A DNA stretch of 64,000 nt from contig NZ_CP022098.1 of NCBI RefSeq assembly GCF_002305875.1, forward strand, positions 992,001 through 1,056,000, written 5' to 3'. This document shows, piece by piece, positions 50,898-59,826 of this stretch. The translations under genes were made by a program, and so were the position numbers. How positions within the stretch are numbered: position 1 is the first letter of the stretch; the number at the start of each line of letters is the position of its first letter. Below the pieces are notes generated by a model. The model ran no database searches. It had not been told where the DNA came from and saw nothing but the letters and a program-made list of their open reading frames with translations. Source of the DNA: Cystobacter fuscus (lineage in GTDB: Bacteria; Myxococcota; Myxococcia; Myxococcales; Myxococcaceae).

Positions 50898-52232
50898 ATG
50901 ATGGGCAACGCCACCGATGACGCCGAGGCCCTGCTGCGCGCGGATCGGAAGAACTACCTCGTCTGTGGGGCGTTCCTGCCGGCGGTGGCGCTGGTGCACT
51001 GCCTGGTGACGTGGACGCTGCCCGTGGGGCTCGTCGTGTCGCAGCTCGCGGTGGGCGCGCTCTTCGGGTTGATGGCGTGGGCTCTGGGCTCGGGGCGCAT
51101 TCCCACGCGCATCATGGACTCGGCGGCCGCGGTGCTCGCCATCCTGGGCGCCACGGTGTTCGTCATCCTCAGCGGCGGGCCGGACAGCCCCTACTTCCAC
51201 GTGTTCGCCGCCCTGCCGTTCCTCCTGGCCATGTTCACCCCCGCCACGCTCCTGCCCACGCTGGTGGGGGGCGCGGTGACGCTGGCCGCGGTGGTGGTGG
51301 TGGACGTGCTGGCCGGAGTGCCCGCGCGCACCATCGTGTCGCAGCTCCTGGGCTTCTCCATGCTCCTGGGGCTGGCGCTCTTCGGCACGCGCACGTACCG
51401 GCGCATGGCGGAGGCGCAGCGCCTGGCCCATCAGTCGCGGCTCTTGGCGCTCGAGCAGCTCGCGGAGAGCGAGCGGCGCCGGGGGGACGCCGCTCGCGAG
51501 CGCGCGGAGGTGGAGCGGCTCGTCATGGTGGGGCAGCTGGCGGCCGGGGTGGCGCACGAGGTGAACAACCCCCTGGCCTACGTGAAGGCCAACCTGAGCT
51601 TCCTCGAGCGCGAAGTGGAGGAGGCGCACCGGCCGTTGGACCGTGACGAGCTGCGCGGCGTGCTCGCCGAGACGCAGCAGGGCGTGCTGCGCATCCAGCA
51701 GATCGTCACGGACCTGAAGGACTTCTCGCGCGCGGGCAGCGGGGGGGACGAGGCGCGGGCGGTGTTGGAGGAGGCGGTGCTCGAGGCGAGGCGGCTGGCG
51801 TCGGTGCGCCTGCGCGAGCGGGGCGAGGTGTCGCTGGCGTTGGATCCGGAGCTGCCGGCGGTGCGGCTGGAGCAGCGGCGCGTGGTGCAGGTGCTGCTCA
51901 ACCTGCTGCTCAACGCGGCGGACGCGGTGGAGCTGGCGGACCCCGCGTGCCAGGCCCACATCACCGTGCGCGCGTGGCGGGTGGAGGAGGGGGTGCGCGT
52001 GGAGGTGGATGACAACGGTCCGGGCATTCCCAAGGAGGTGCTTCCCCGGCTCTTCGAGCCCTTCTTCACCACCAAGCCGCCGGGCCGGGGCACGGGCCTG
52101 GGGCTGGCGCTGTGCCGCGAGTACGTGTCGCGCGCGGGCGGCTCGCTCCACGCGGAGAACCGCCCGGGAGGCGGCGCCCGCTTCGTGCTGCGGCTGCCCG
52201 TGGCCGGAGTGTCCGCGGCGGCCATGGCGTGA
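50898..52232 (+). CDS. Membrane histidine kinase
   Basis: The 444-aa sensor has six transmembrane helices in residues 20-175, a short coiled coil, HisKA with His in GVAHEVNNPLAYV near residue 222, and a full HATPase domain (LLNLLLNAADAV, VDDNGPGI, GRGTGLGLAL). All ATP-binding boxes are intact, unlike the PAS kinase at 42563. It should respond to a membrane signal and phosphorylate a response regulator that is not encoded nearby. The reading starts at ATG 50898 (GTG 50895 also in frame). Confidence 0.9.
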   Translation: MMGNATDDAEALLRADRKNYLVCGAFLPAVALVHCLVTWTLPVGLVVSQLAVGALFGLMAWALGSGRIPTRIMDSAAAVLAILGATVFVILSGGPDSPYFHVFAALPFLLAMFTPATLLPTLVGGAVTLAAVVVVDVLAGVPARTIVSQLLGFSMLLGLALFGTRTYRRMAEAQRLAHQSRLLALEQLAESERRRGDAARERAEVERLVMVGQLAAGVAHEVNNPLAYVKANLSFLEREVEEAHRPLDRDELRGVLAETQQGVLRIQQIVTDLKDFSRAGSGGDEARAVLEEAVLEARRLASVRLRERGEVSLALDPELPAVRLEQRRVVQVLLNLLLNAADAVELADPACQAHITVRAWRVEEGVRVEVDDNGPGIPKEVLPRLFEPFFTTKPPGRGTGLGLALCREYVSRAGGSLHAENRPGGGARFVLRLPVAGVSAAAMA

Positions 52233-52245
52233 GGCCGGGAGGCGC

Positions 52246-53076
52246 TCAGGGGCCCTGGCGGTGCCGGGCGCGCCAGGCGCTGGGGGACTCGCCCGTCAAC
52301 TTGCGGAACAGGCTGCTGAAGTGCTGGAGCGAGGCGCACCCCACCTCGGCGGCCACCGCGGTGAGCTTGGCGTCGCTGTCGAGCAGCAGCGCCTGGGCGG
52401 TGCGCACCTGCACCGTGTTGAGCTCGGCCTGGAAGGAGGTGCCCGACTCGCGCAGCCGCCGCTGCAGGGTGCGCTCGGACATGCCCATCTCCCGCGCGAT
52501 GTCCGCGAGCACCAGCTCGTCGCACAGCCGGGTGCGCAGCACGCGGTGCAGCTCGCCGAGCAGCGGTGACTGGCCCTGCTGCCGCATCACCAGCTCGTTG
52601 AGCTCGACGAGCAGGGTGCGCGCCTCGGGCTCGGGCCGGCCGAGCCACCCCAGGGCCTCGAGGGGATCGGCGAAGGCGCGCGTGGGGTAGCTGGAGCTCA
52701 CCAGGCTGTAGAAGCCGCCCACGACGGCGCCGGCGATGCCCTCGGGGCGCACGAGCGCCTGCCGCCGCACCGTCTGGGAGAAGTCGGAGATGCGCGGCGC
52801 CATGTACTTCACCAGCACGGACAGGCCGTTGGCGTCCGGGGACTCGACGCGGCGCGCGTCCACGAGCGACACGTGGGGCGCGGCGGGGGCCAGCTCCACG
52901 TTGAGCACCTGGGTGAGCCGGGAGATCTGCGCCTCGCCCGGACGGCCCCACACGGTGAAGCCGCACACCTCGGGCGAGGCGTACCAGTGGAGGAAGCTCT
53001 CCCCCACGAAGTAGCGGCCAATGGGATCCTGCAGGTAGTCGTCCAGTCCATCCGCGGAGCGCACGGCGCGGAGCAT
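52246..53076 (-). CDS. AraC family transcriptional regulator
   Basis: The 276-aa regulator has an N-terminal ligand-sensing part of the arabinose-binding-like type (FVGESFLHWYASPEVCGFTV) and a C-terminal AraC helix-turn-helix pair (LADIAREMGMSERTLQRRL, then AVAAEVGCASLQHFSSLFRK). The effector is unknown. It is tail-to-tail with the histidine kinase gene and just downstream of the XRE regulator on the same strand. Confidence 0.9.
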   Translation of the reverse strand: MLRAVRSADGLDDYLQDPIGRYFVGESFLHWYASPEVCGFTVWGRPGEAQISRLTQVLNVELAPAAPHVSLVDARRVESPDANGLSVLVKYMAPRISDFSQTVRRQALVRPEGIAGAVVGGFYSLVSSSYPTRAFADPLEALGWLGRPEPEARTLLVELNELVMRQQGQSPLLGELHRVLRTRLCDELVLADIAREMGMSERTLQRRLRESGTSFQAELNTVQVRTAQALLLDSDAKLTAVAAEVGCASLQHFSSLFRKLTGESPSAWRARHRQGP

Positions 53077-53118
53077 ACCGCTCCGCGAGCCGGAGGGCCC
53101 GGTTCGTCTGGGGACCGT

Positions 53119-53583
53119 TCACTCCTGACGTCGGAGCGTGGCGGCCACGTTGCTCAGGGCCCGGAGCTGCTCGGGGTTGAGCTTGCGCAGGTGGCGCAGC
53201 AGCCGCCGCAACTGGGGCGGTTCCTGCTCGGGAGAGGGCTCGGTCCGGGCCCAGGCGGGGGGCTCCGCCGGGCCGAGCGCCAGGAGCGAGTCGGCCGCCA
53301 GCCGCAGCGCCACGCACAGCCGCCGCAGCGTGGGCACGCTCGGCATGAGCAGCCCACGCTCCAGCCGTCCGTACACCTCCGTGGCCACGCCGATGCGCTC
53401 GGCCACGTCCGCCTGCGTCAGCCCCTCGCGCTTGCGGGCTTCACGCGCGGTGTCACCCAGGCTCCTCGCCAGGTGCTGCCGGGTTTCGTGTTTGCTTCGG
53501 GAAGTTCCCTCCCTGTTGCGAGACAACCTCCGAGGTGGGGTGCTCTTCTCGGGGGAACCTGGAAAAGTAGTCTTCGACGCCAT
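53119..53583 (-). CDS. XRE family helix-turn-helix regulator
   Basis: The 154-aa protein has a basic, disordered N-terminus of 40 residues, an XRE/Cro-type domain (about 45-100: LTQADVAERIGVATEVYGRLERG) and an Arg/Leu-rich tail. The start at 53583 has GAGG eight bases upstream. A perfect TGACTC-ATG-GAGTCA dyad lies about 40 bp upstream and may be its own operator. Confidence 0.8.
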   Translation of the reverse strand: MASKTTFPGSPEKSTPPRRLSRNREGTSRSKHETRQHLARSLGDTAREARKREGLTQADVAERIGVATEVYGRLERGLLMPSVPTLRRLCVALRLAADSLLALGPAEPPAWARTEPSPEQEPPQLRRLLRHLRKLNPEQLRALSNVAATLRRQE

Positions 53584-53621
53584 GGCTCGACCTCGCCTCC
53601 ATACCAACTTTGGAGGTTATA

Positions 53622-53636
53622 TGACTCATGGAGTCA
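53622..53636. promoter_or_regulatory. Dyad upstream of the XRE gene
   Basis: TGACTC and GAGTCA form a perfect 6-bp inverted repeat around a 3-base centre, in the AT-richer spacer 39 bp before the XRE start codon. Position and symmetry fit autoregulation by the XRE protein. Confidence 0.4.
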
Positions 53637-53684
53637 GGTGTCAGCGACTAACTTCAAAAGTAGTGCGAGAGAGTGTGGGCTGGC

Positions 53685-53729
53685 GGAAAGAAGAAGCCCC
53701 CCTGGGGTGGCGGACACCCGGAGGGGGGC
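53685..53729 (-). terminator. Intrinsic terminator of the NYN gene
   Basis: Read on the minus strand, GCCCCCC pairs with GGGGGGC (outer stem) and GGGTG with CACCC (inner stem), followed by TTCTTCTTTCC. It lies about 30 bp past the stop codon of the NYN-domain gene and separates it from the XRE gene. Confidence 0.6.
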
Positions 53730-53757
53730 GGGGGGAAGGCGGGGCGGGAGGGGCGTG

Positions 53758-54345
53758 CTACAGGAAGGGCGCGGGGTCGAACTCGTCCACGCGGATGGGC
53801 AACAGGCGGGGCAGGGGCCGCTGGAAGACCTTGGCGTCCATCTCCAGGTCCAGGATTTCCAGGCCCGCGGGAACGAACTCGCGGAAGCGCTGGCTCACGT
53901 ACTCGCGCAGGCCCAGCAGCGTCACCTTGCGCTTCTCCTCGAGCAGGGGACGCAGGGCGGCGGCGAAGTCACTGCCGTCGTGGCTGGCGAGCACGACGGC
54001 GGCGCCCGGCCGCTGCTGGCGGATGGCCTCCAGCAGCTTGAGGATGCCCATGTCCACCACCTTCTGCTCGGGGCGGCCGTGCAGCAGCACCACCTCGCAC
54101 CCCGCGGTCTTCAGGGCGCGCACGAAGCCGATCATCATGTCCGGTAGCTGCTCGCCCCGCGCGTTGAGCACCACGATGCAGCGCACGGGGTTGGGAAAGC
54201 GGCTCTCGCAAAAGGCCACCAGCCGGTCGAACTGCACGCGGTCCTGGGGCTCGGGTTTGCGCCCCACGACGTTGGACACGGCCCAGTCGATGTTCTCGGC
54301 ATCGATGAGGACGTAGGACGCGGCTGCGGGTCGGGTCGGGGTCAT
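53758..54345 (-). CDS. NYN-domain (PIN-like) ribonuclease
   Basis: The 195-aa protein is one NYN domain: VLIDAENIDWAV at residues 12-23 (first metal Asp), CIVVLNARGEQLPD, and LASHDGSDFAAALRPL near 120 (DGSDF with the second and third acidic residues). LGLREYVSQRFREF closes the fold. NYN proteins are metal-dependent RNases that cut or process RNA. It stands alone, with its own terminator. Confidence 0.85.
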   Translation of the reverse strand: MTPTRPAAASYVLIDAENIDWAVSNVVGRKPEPQDRVQFDRLVAFCESRFPNPVRCIVVLNARGEQLPDMMIGFVRALKTAGCEVVLLHGRPEQKVVDMGILKLLEAIRQQRPGAAVVLASHDGSDFAAALRPLLEEKRKVTLLGLREYVSQRFREFVPAGLEILDLEMDAKVFQRPLPRLLPIRVDEFDPAPFL

Positions 54346-54695
54346 GGCGGGGGAAGATAGCCGGGGTGCCCCCGGCGGCGTTGGACTTCTTGCCGCCCGC
54401 GCCGGGAGTCCAGGGACGAACGGACCCGGGGTGAGAGGGTGGGGGGCGGCCCCTGCTTTCCGAGACAGACACCGCGCCTGGCGTGTCTGGTTTGGAGCCC
54501 GGCATGACTGGGTATGGCGCTTCTGGAGGGCTCCCCCTCGCCGCCGTCCGAGGGAACGGGATTCTCAACTTCTGATTCTGAGTCTCAATGTCTGGGATGA
54601 AAATAATGTGTTTTTCCTACCTTCCCCTATAGCTGTCATGTCTGGTTTGTGGTACGAATCAGTACGTCATCCCTCCATCGCCCAGGAATACCTCC
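54346..54695. other. Promoter region of the transglycosylase gene
   Basis: The last 100 bp of this 350-bp spacer are clearly AT-richer (around 54560-54690), as expected for a promoter, but I cannot place a convincing -35/-10 or sigma-54 pair. No gene or repeat was seen. Confidence 0.3.
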
Positions 54696-55559
54696 ATGTC
54701 CGTCTCCTCCGTTTCAGGCAACAAGGCCGCGGCCCTGCTGGCGCTCATCGCGTTGGCCGAGAAGAGCAAGACCGAGGGCCCGTCGAGCCCCACGACGCCT
54801 TCCTCCCCGACGCCGCTGGAGTCCAACCCGCCCTCCCTGTTCAACGACGGCTTCACCGACGGCACGCAGGGTAATCAGTGGAACGAGTTCCTCCAGACCG
54901 CCAATGAGTTCATGGAGACGCTCGGGCAGCTCCAGGAGTTGCTGGCGCCCGAGCTGGGCGATCCGAGCGGCACGCCGCAGGAGCTGTTCGGCCCCGGTCC
55001 GACCCCGCCCCAGGGCCAGATCCCGGGCGGTACGACGCCGGAAGGTGTGACGACCACCCCGGGCACCGAGGGCTCCGGCTCGTCGAAGCTGGGCCCCGGG
55101 CTGCCCAAGGAGCTCGAGCCGTACCGCGGCGCCATCGAGTCCGCCTCGGCCGAGACGGGCGTGCCGGCCAACATGCTGGCGGCGCAGATCTGGCAGGAGT
55201 CGCGCGGCAACCTGGCGGCCGTCTCCACCAACGGCGGCAATGGCCTGACGGACACCGGCCTCATGCAGGTCAACCCCAACACCTACGGGGAGCTGCAGGC
55301 CAAGCACCCCGCGCTCCAGGGCAAGGACCTGTCGGACCCCGCCAACAACATCCTCGCGGGCGCCTACTACATGAAGGACATGAAGGAGCAGTTCGGCGAC
55401 TGGAAGACGGCCCTGCGCGCCTACAACTCCGGCCCCAACGGCGTGGACAAGAGCAACCTCAACGCGCTGCCCGCCGGCACCGGCGATGCCACCTACGTGG
55501 ACAAGGTGTCCAACTTCTGGTCCATCATCGAGTCCGGCAACGGCACGCTGCCTCCCTGA
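54696..55559 (+). CDS. Lytic transglycosylase (SLT domain)
   Basis: The 287-aa protein has a low-complexity Ser/Pro/Thr/Gly N-terminal half (to about residue 140) and a Slt70-type domain (150-275). The catalytic Glu is in AAQIWQESRGN, with the family segments TGLMQVNPNTYG, NILAGAYYMKDM and ALRAYNSGPNGV. It should cleave peptidoglycan between MurNAc and GlcNAc. No Sec signal is present; the N-terminus (SGNKAAALLALIALAEKS) is only weakly hydrophobic. Export by a secretion machine, as for effectors or machine-associated transglycosylases, is possible. Confidence 0.85.
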   Translation: MSVSSVSGNKAAALLALIALAEKSKTEGPSSPTTPSSPTPLESNPPSLFNDGFTDGTQGNQWNEFLQTANEFMETLGQLQELLAPELGDPSGTPQELFGPGPTPPQGQIPGGTTPEGVTTTPGTEGSGSSKLGPGLPKELEPYRGAIESASAETGVPANMLAAQIWQESRGNLAAVSTNGGNGLTDTGLMQVNPNTYGELQAKHPALQGKDLSDPANNILAGAYYMKDMKEQFGDWKTALRAYNSGPNGVDKSNLNALPAGTGDATYVDKVSNFWSIIESGNGTLPP

Positions 55560-55807
55560 TTGCCTCCCTCGGCCGAGGGGGAGCTGAGCGCCGCGCGGGC
55601 CGAAAACTCGGCCCCGGCGCGATTGTCAATCCCCGACCGGGCGCTTCGTGGGAAAACCCCCAACCATTTCAGGGGTTTACCTCGCGGATCGTTCTGACAT
55701 AGGTTGCGCGCTCCCGGCTTGGCCGGGAAGCGGGTGGTCCCCCCGTGTTCCCAGGCACGGACCAGACGACCCGGTATGCCCCGGAACGAGGGAGGGCTGT
55801 TCAGGTC

Positions 55808-57443
55808 GTGAGTGACGAGCGTCCGGACGCGCTGCTCAAGAGCGCACTCGAGAAGATTGTCTACTTCGAGGCCCGTGCCGAGCAGCTCCACCACGAGCTG
55901 ACGTCCACGCGTGCGGAGCTGGAGCACCTCAAGCGCGAGCTGACCCTGTCCGAGCAGCGCGAGCTGGATCTGCGGCGCGAGGTGGCGCAGCTCGAGGTGC
56001 GCATGGGCCGGCTGGGCACCGAGCGCGAGGAGCTGCTGCGTCTCAACCAGGCCCTGCGCACCGAGCGCGGCCAGCTGCTCGGCAAGCTCCTGGAGGCCAG
56101 CCGCATCCGCGCCTCGGACCGGCCCGAGCGCGAGGAGGACGACGAGGACGGCCTGGGCATCGACCTGGCCTCCTTCATCTCCCAACTGCGCAGCGAGGTG
56201 CTCGAGCGCCCGGCGCAGGCGGGCTCCGCGTCTCCGGCTCCCGCCTACCCCTGGCCCGCGCAGGGCGAGAGCGTCCCCGCTTCGGACACCGTGCCCGCGC
56301 TCGCCGTGGTGGGGAGCCCCGCCGCGGCTTCGACCCTCTCCTCCACCGCCTCGCCCGTGGTGCAGCACGCCTGGCGCCTGCAGCAGGAGGGCCGCCTGGC
56401 GGTGAGCGCCGGGCAGCTCGCGGAGCTGGCCGGTGGTGGAGGGGGTGGAGACGAGTCGCTCTTCGGCTTCTCCGTGCGCGAGCTGTCCGCGCCGGACGCC
56501 ACCTCGCGCGTGCGCGCCGCCGAGCGCCTCAAGGCCCTCGCCCAGCCGGCCGCCGCCCCCGCCCTGGCCAGCGCCCTGCACGCCGAGGACGACCCCAGCG
56601 TGCAGGTGGCCCTGCTGGCCGCCTTCGCCGAGGTGGGCAAGGAGCAGGGCGTCTCGGTGGTGTCCCCGCTGCTGTCCTCCAGCGTGCCCGAGGTGCGCAT
56701 CGCCTCCCTCAAGGCGCTGCTGGCCCTCTCTCCCCAGGAGGCCGCGCCCCACCTCGCCCAGGCGGTGAAGGATCCGGACCGCAGCGTGCGTCGGCGCGCC
56801 TCGCTCCTCGCGCTCGGCCTGGAGGGGGAGGGCGCGCGGCGGCTCGGCGAGGAGGCCATCCACGACCCCGACGCCGAGGTGCGCAGCCTCGCCGCCCTGG
56901 CGCTCGGCGCGGGCAGTGGCGAGTCCGCCCGGAGCCTGCTCCTGGAGGCCCTCAAGGATCCCGAGCTGCGCGTGCGCCGCTCCGCCGCCCAGAGCCTCGG
57001 GCGCATCCTCGGCCAGGACGTCTCCGCCGTGGTGGACCTGGACGAGGGCCGCCGCCGCCGGGAGATCCGCCGGCTCGCCACGCTCCCCGTCCAGCCCGTG
57101 CGCGCCTCGCTCTCGGCCCGGCCGCCGCCCGTGCGCGCCCCCGAGCCCGCTCCGGCTCCGGCTCCCGTGCCGTCCCCCGGCCCGCGCCCGGGCCCCGCCG
57201 CCGGCCGCTCCCGCCCTCCCTCCCGTCGCTTCCTCGAGGGCCGCCGCCCGGGCGGCCGCCTCTCCGGTGGAGGCGCTCTGCGGCCCCCTGCTCACCGAGG
57301 TCCGGGCCGCCATCCGGGGCCGTTCCCTGGGGGAGCTGGCCGCGGGCATCCGGGCCACCACCGAGCTGGCCCAGGAGGCGCTCGCCTTGCTGGTCGCCAG
57401 GGGCTCGGTCATACGCAGGGGCCACAAATACTTCGCCGCTTAG
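55808..57443 (+). CDS. pomY: PomY-like coiled-coil/HEAT protein (frameshifted as sequenced)
   Basis: The product has an N-terminal coiled coil (about residues 10-100), HEAT repeats (about 215-415: HLAQAVKDPDRSVRRRASLL and similar units) and a Pro/Ala-rich linker. These are the features of Myxococcus PomY, which bundles with PomX at midcell to position FtsZ. The frame used from 55808 (GTG; 55745 is an alternative) loses its character near 57170-57265. The ending PVEALCGPLLTEVRAAIRG to GHKYFAA-stop at 57443 is in the next frame, as if one base were extra in a C/G-rich tract. This is either a sequence error or a real frameshift in the disordered linker. The gene is followed 42 bp later by pomZ. 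Confidence 0.75.
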
Positions 57444-57485
57444 GGCAAGGTATGAGACCCCCCCGGATTCGACGAAGGGTTCTTC

Positions 57486-58445
57486 ATGGATGCGCCGACG
57501 TACAGCCCCAAGCAGGTCGCCGAGATGCTCGGCGTGCCCCTGAAGTCCCTCACGCCGGCGCTCGAGCAGGACAGCTACACCGGCGCCGAGGTGTGGGCCC
57601 TGCGCGAGCGGCTCGGGGTGTTTCCGGCGCCGCTCGGCCGGCGCAAGCAGCTCTTCCTCAACTTCAAGGGCGGCACGGGCAAGACGTCCCTGTCCACCTC
57701 CTACGCCTGGCGCCTGGCGGAGCTGGGCTACACCGTGCTCATCATCGACCTGGACAGCCAGGGCCACGCCACCAAGTGCCTGGGCTACGAGGGCGAGGAC
57801 TTCGACCAGACGCTGCTCAACGTGCTGGTGCGCAAGGCGCCCCTGTCCGAGGTCATCCAGAAGACGAGCCTGCCCAACCTGGACTTCGTCCCCTCCAACC
57901 TCACCATGTCCACGGTGGACCTGGCGCTCATGCCCATGGCGGGGCGCGAGTTCAAGCTGCGCAACGCCCTCAAGGAGGTGGAGGGCCGCTATGACGTCAT
58001 CGTCTTCGACGCGCCGCCCTCCTTCGGCCTGCTCAACCTCAACGCCCTCATGGCGGCCAACGATCTGTTCGTCCCCGTGCTGGCCGACTTCCTGTCCTTC
58101 CACGGCCTCAAGCTGCTCTTCGAGACGGTGCAGGGCCTGGACGAGGACCTGAACCACGTGCTGGACCACGTCTTCATCGTGGTCAACTCCTTCAACGCCA
58201 CCTTCCGGCTCGCCAAGGAGGCGCTGGAGGCGCTGCAGACGCACTACCCGGAGTACCTGCTGCCCACCATCATCCGCCAGTGCACCAAATTCGCGCAGGC
58301 CGCCAGTGAGGGCCGCCCCATCTTCGTGGCCGACCCCAGCTCCAAGGGGGCCACGGACATCGAATCCCTCATCCAGCACGTACTTCCGCGCTTGCGGGCG
58401 GGCGCGGCACCCGGTAGCGATACGGGTGCGCAGCAGGCCGGTTGA
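57486..58445 (+). CDS. pomZ: PomZ-like ParA/MinD ATPase
   Basis: The 319-aa ATPase has an N-terminal extension with a MerR-like helix-turn-helix (YSPKQVAEMLGVPLKS, residues 6-21). The deviant Walker A is FKGGTGKTSLSTSY near 61, with switch I around LDSQGHATKCLG and Walker B in DVIVFDAPPSF near 175. In Myxococcus, PomZ dimers bind the nucleoid and translocate the PomX/PomY cluster to midcell, stimulating Z-ring formation there. Its place between pomY and pomX is the same as in Myxococcus xanthus, and all catalytic motifs are kept. Confidence 0.85.
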   Translation: MDAPTYSPKQVAEMLGVPLKSLTPALEQDSYTGAEVWALRERLGVFPAPLGRRKQLFLNFKGGTGKTSLSTSYAWRLAELGYTVLIIDLDSQGHATKCLGYEGEDFDQTLLNVLVRKAPLSEVIQKTSLPNLDFVPSNLTMSTVDLALMPMAGREFKLRNALKEVEGRYDVIVFDAPPSFGLLNLNALMAANDLFVPVLADFLSFHGLKLLFETVQGLDEDLNHVLDHVFIVVNSFNATFRLAKEALEALQTHYPEYLLPTIIRQCTKFAQAASEGRPIFVADPSSKGATDIESLIQHVLPRLRAGAAPGSDTGAQQAG

Positions 58446-58477
58446 CGTCCTCCTCTCTTCCGCTTTCAAGTCCGCCC

Positions 58478-59617
58478 ATGAAGAAGGCCTTCGAACAGAA
58501 CGTGTCCCGCGCCAAGCCGCGCCTGCGGTTGGGCGCCTTCACCGGCGCCATCGATCCCGCGGCGCCCGAGGGGGCCGATGGCGCCGCCGAGGGCTCCAGC
58601 GCCGAGGTCGAGCAGGCCCGGGCCGCCGAGCCCGAGCGGGCCCTGGTCTCGGAGTCCGTGCGCGCCCCCGAGCCGGCGCCCGCCGCCCATGACCTGTCGG
58701 CCGAGGTGCGCGCCCGCATCGAGCGCGCCCGCGCCCCCCGTCCCACCGCCGCCGAGGTGCTCGACGCCGCCCTGCGCGCCTCCACCACGCCCCCGCCCGG
58801 CCGGGACCTCCAGGAGGAGGAAACCCAGGCGCGGGTGACCGTCGCCGCCGTGGCCCCCTCCCATGCTCCCGTGGCCCAGGTGTCCGCCGCGCCGGTGGCC
58901 CGCGCCGAGCCGCCCGAGCCCGAGGTGGAGGTGCAGACGCCGGCCCCGCCCCGCGAGGAGGTGGACACCCACGCCCGGCGCGAGCGGCTCAAGGAGCGCC
59001 TCAAGGCGGTGCGCGAGAACCCCCGCCCCGAGCCCCTGCCGGCCAGCGTCGCCGAGGCCGGCATGCGCGCCGTGGAGCGCATCTCCGCCCTCCAGACCGA
59101 GCTGGTGAAGGTCAAGGCCATCAACCTCACGCTCACCCAGGACCTGGAAGTCACCCGGCGTCAGGCGGAGAAGGCCACCGAGGAGGCCCGTCTGCGCATG
59201 GACGAGGCGCGCCGGCTCGCCACCGAGGTGGAGGGCCGGGTGAAGCTCCTGGCCGACCTGGAGCGGGAGCTGGCCGCGCTCGAGGGCGAGCGCGACGAGG
59301 CCCTGTTGTCCCTGCAGGAGGCCCGTCAGGCCATGCAGGCCGCCGCCGACGAGCGCTCCACTCTCGAGGCCGCCGTCGTCGAGGCCAAGAAGGCCCTCGC
59401 CGACAGCCTTTCCGAGGAGGAGCGGCTGGCCGGCGAGCTGGAGGCCTGCAAGGACGAGGTGGCGGTGATGCGCCGCACCGTCGACACGCTCCAGGGCGAG
59501 CGCGACGTGCTGGCCCAGCAGGTCGCCTCGCTCACCGCCGAGCGCGCCGAGCTGCTCGAGGCGCGCAAGGCGCTCGAGGCCGTGCACCGCGCCCTCAGTC
59601 AGGCCGTGGCGCGCTGA
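58478..59617 (+). CDS. pomX: PomX-like division-site scaffold
   Basis: The 379-aa protein opens MKKAFEQNVSRAKPRLRLG. This matches the PomX N-terminal peptide that stimulates PomZ ATPase in M. xanthus, including Lys13 and Arg15, which are known to be needed. A Pro/Ala/Glu-rich disordered region (20-180) and a long coiled coil (200-370) follow, as in PomX, which polymerises by its coiled coil. The identity is based on these features and on gene order. The gene starts 32 bp after the pomZ stop. Confidence 0.85.
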   Translation: MKKAFEQNVSRAKPRLRLGAFTGAIDPAAPEGADGAAEGSSAEVEQARAAEPERALVSESVRAPEPAPAAHDLSAEVRARIERARAPRPTAAEVLDAALRASTTPPPGRDLQEEETQARVTVAAVAPSHAPVAQVSAAPVARAEPPEPEVEVQTPAPPREEVDTHARRERLKERLKAVRENPRPEPLPASVAEAGMRAVERISALQTELVKVKAINLTLTQDLEVTRRQAEKATEEARLRMDEARRLATEVEGRVKLLADLERELAALEGERDEALLSLQEARQAMQAAADERSTLEAAVVEAKKALADSLSEEERLAGELEACKDEVAVMRRTVDTLQGERDVLAQQVASLTAERAELLEARKALEAVHRALSQAVAR

Positions 59618-59636
59618 GCCCCTCGCGCGCCGTTGT

Positions 59637-59661
59637 GGCCGCCCGTCCAAGCCAGGCGGCC
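59637..59661 (+). terminator. Hairpin after pomX
   Basis: GGCCGCC (59637-59643) and GGCGGCC (59655-59661) form a perfect 7-bp stem 19 bp past the pomX stop codon. No T-run follows, so it is at best a weak or Rho-assisted terminator. Confidence 0.3.
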
Positions 59662-59826
59662 AGTCGAGCCTTCGCAACTCCAGACGTCCCGCGAGCGTAA
59701 GCCGCCGTATGTCCTGGGTCCGGTTGCCGGAACCCCGGGTGCGCCGGAGCTTTACCCGCGACGCGAAGGGGGGTGGAGAGGCCATCCGGCCCGCCGACGT
59801 ACCCCCAGGACGCGAAGGAGCTACAC

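Noticed and set aside
55566-55579. CCCTCGGCCGAGGG palindrome after the transglycosylase gene
   Set aside because: Without loop and T-run it cannot be called a terminator, and such palindromes are frequent by chance in GC-rich DNA.
57444-57994. Continuation of the pomY frame to 57994
   Set aside because: It is an out-of-frame reading through pomZ; the natural PomY ending is at 57443 in the neighbouring frame.
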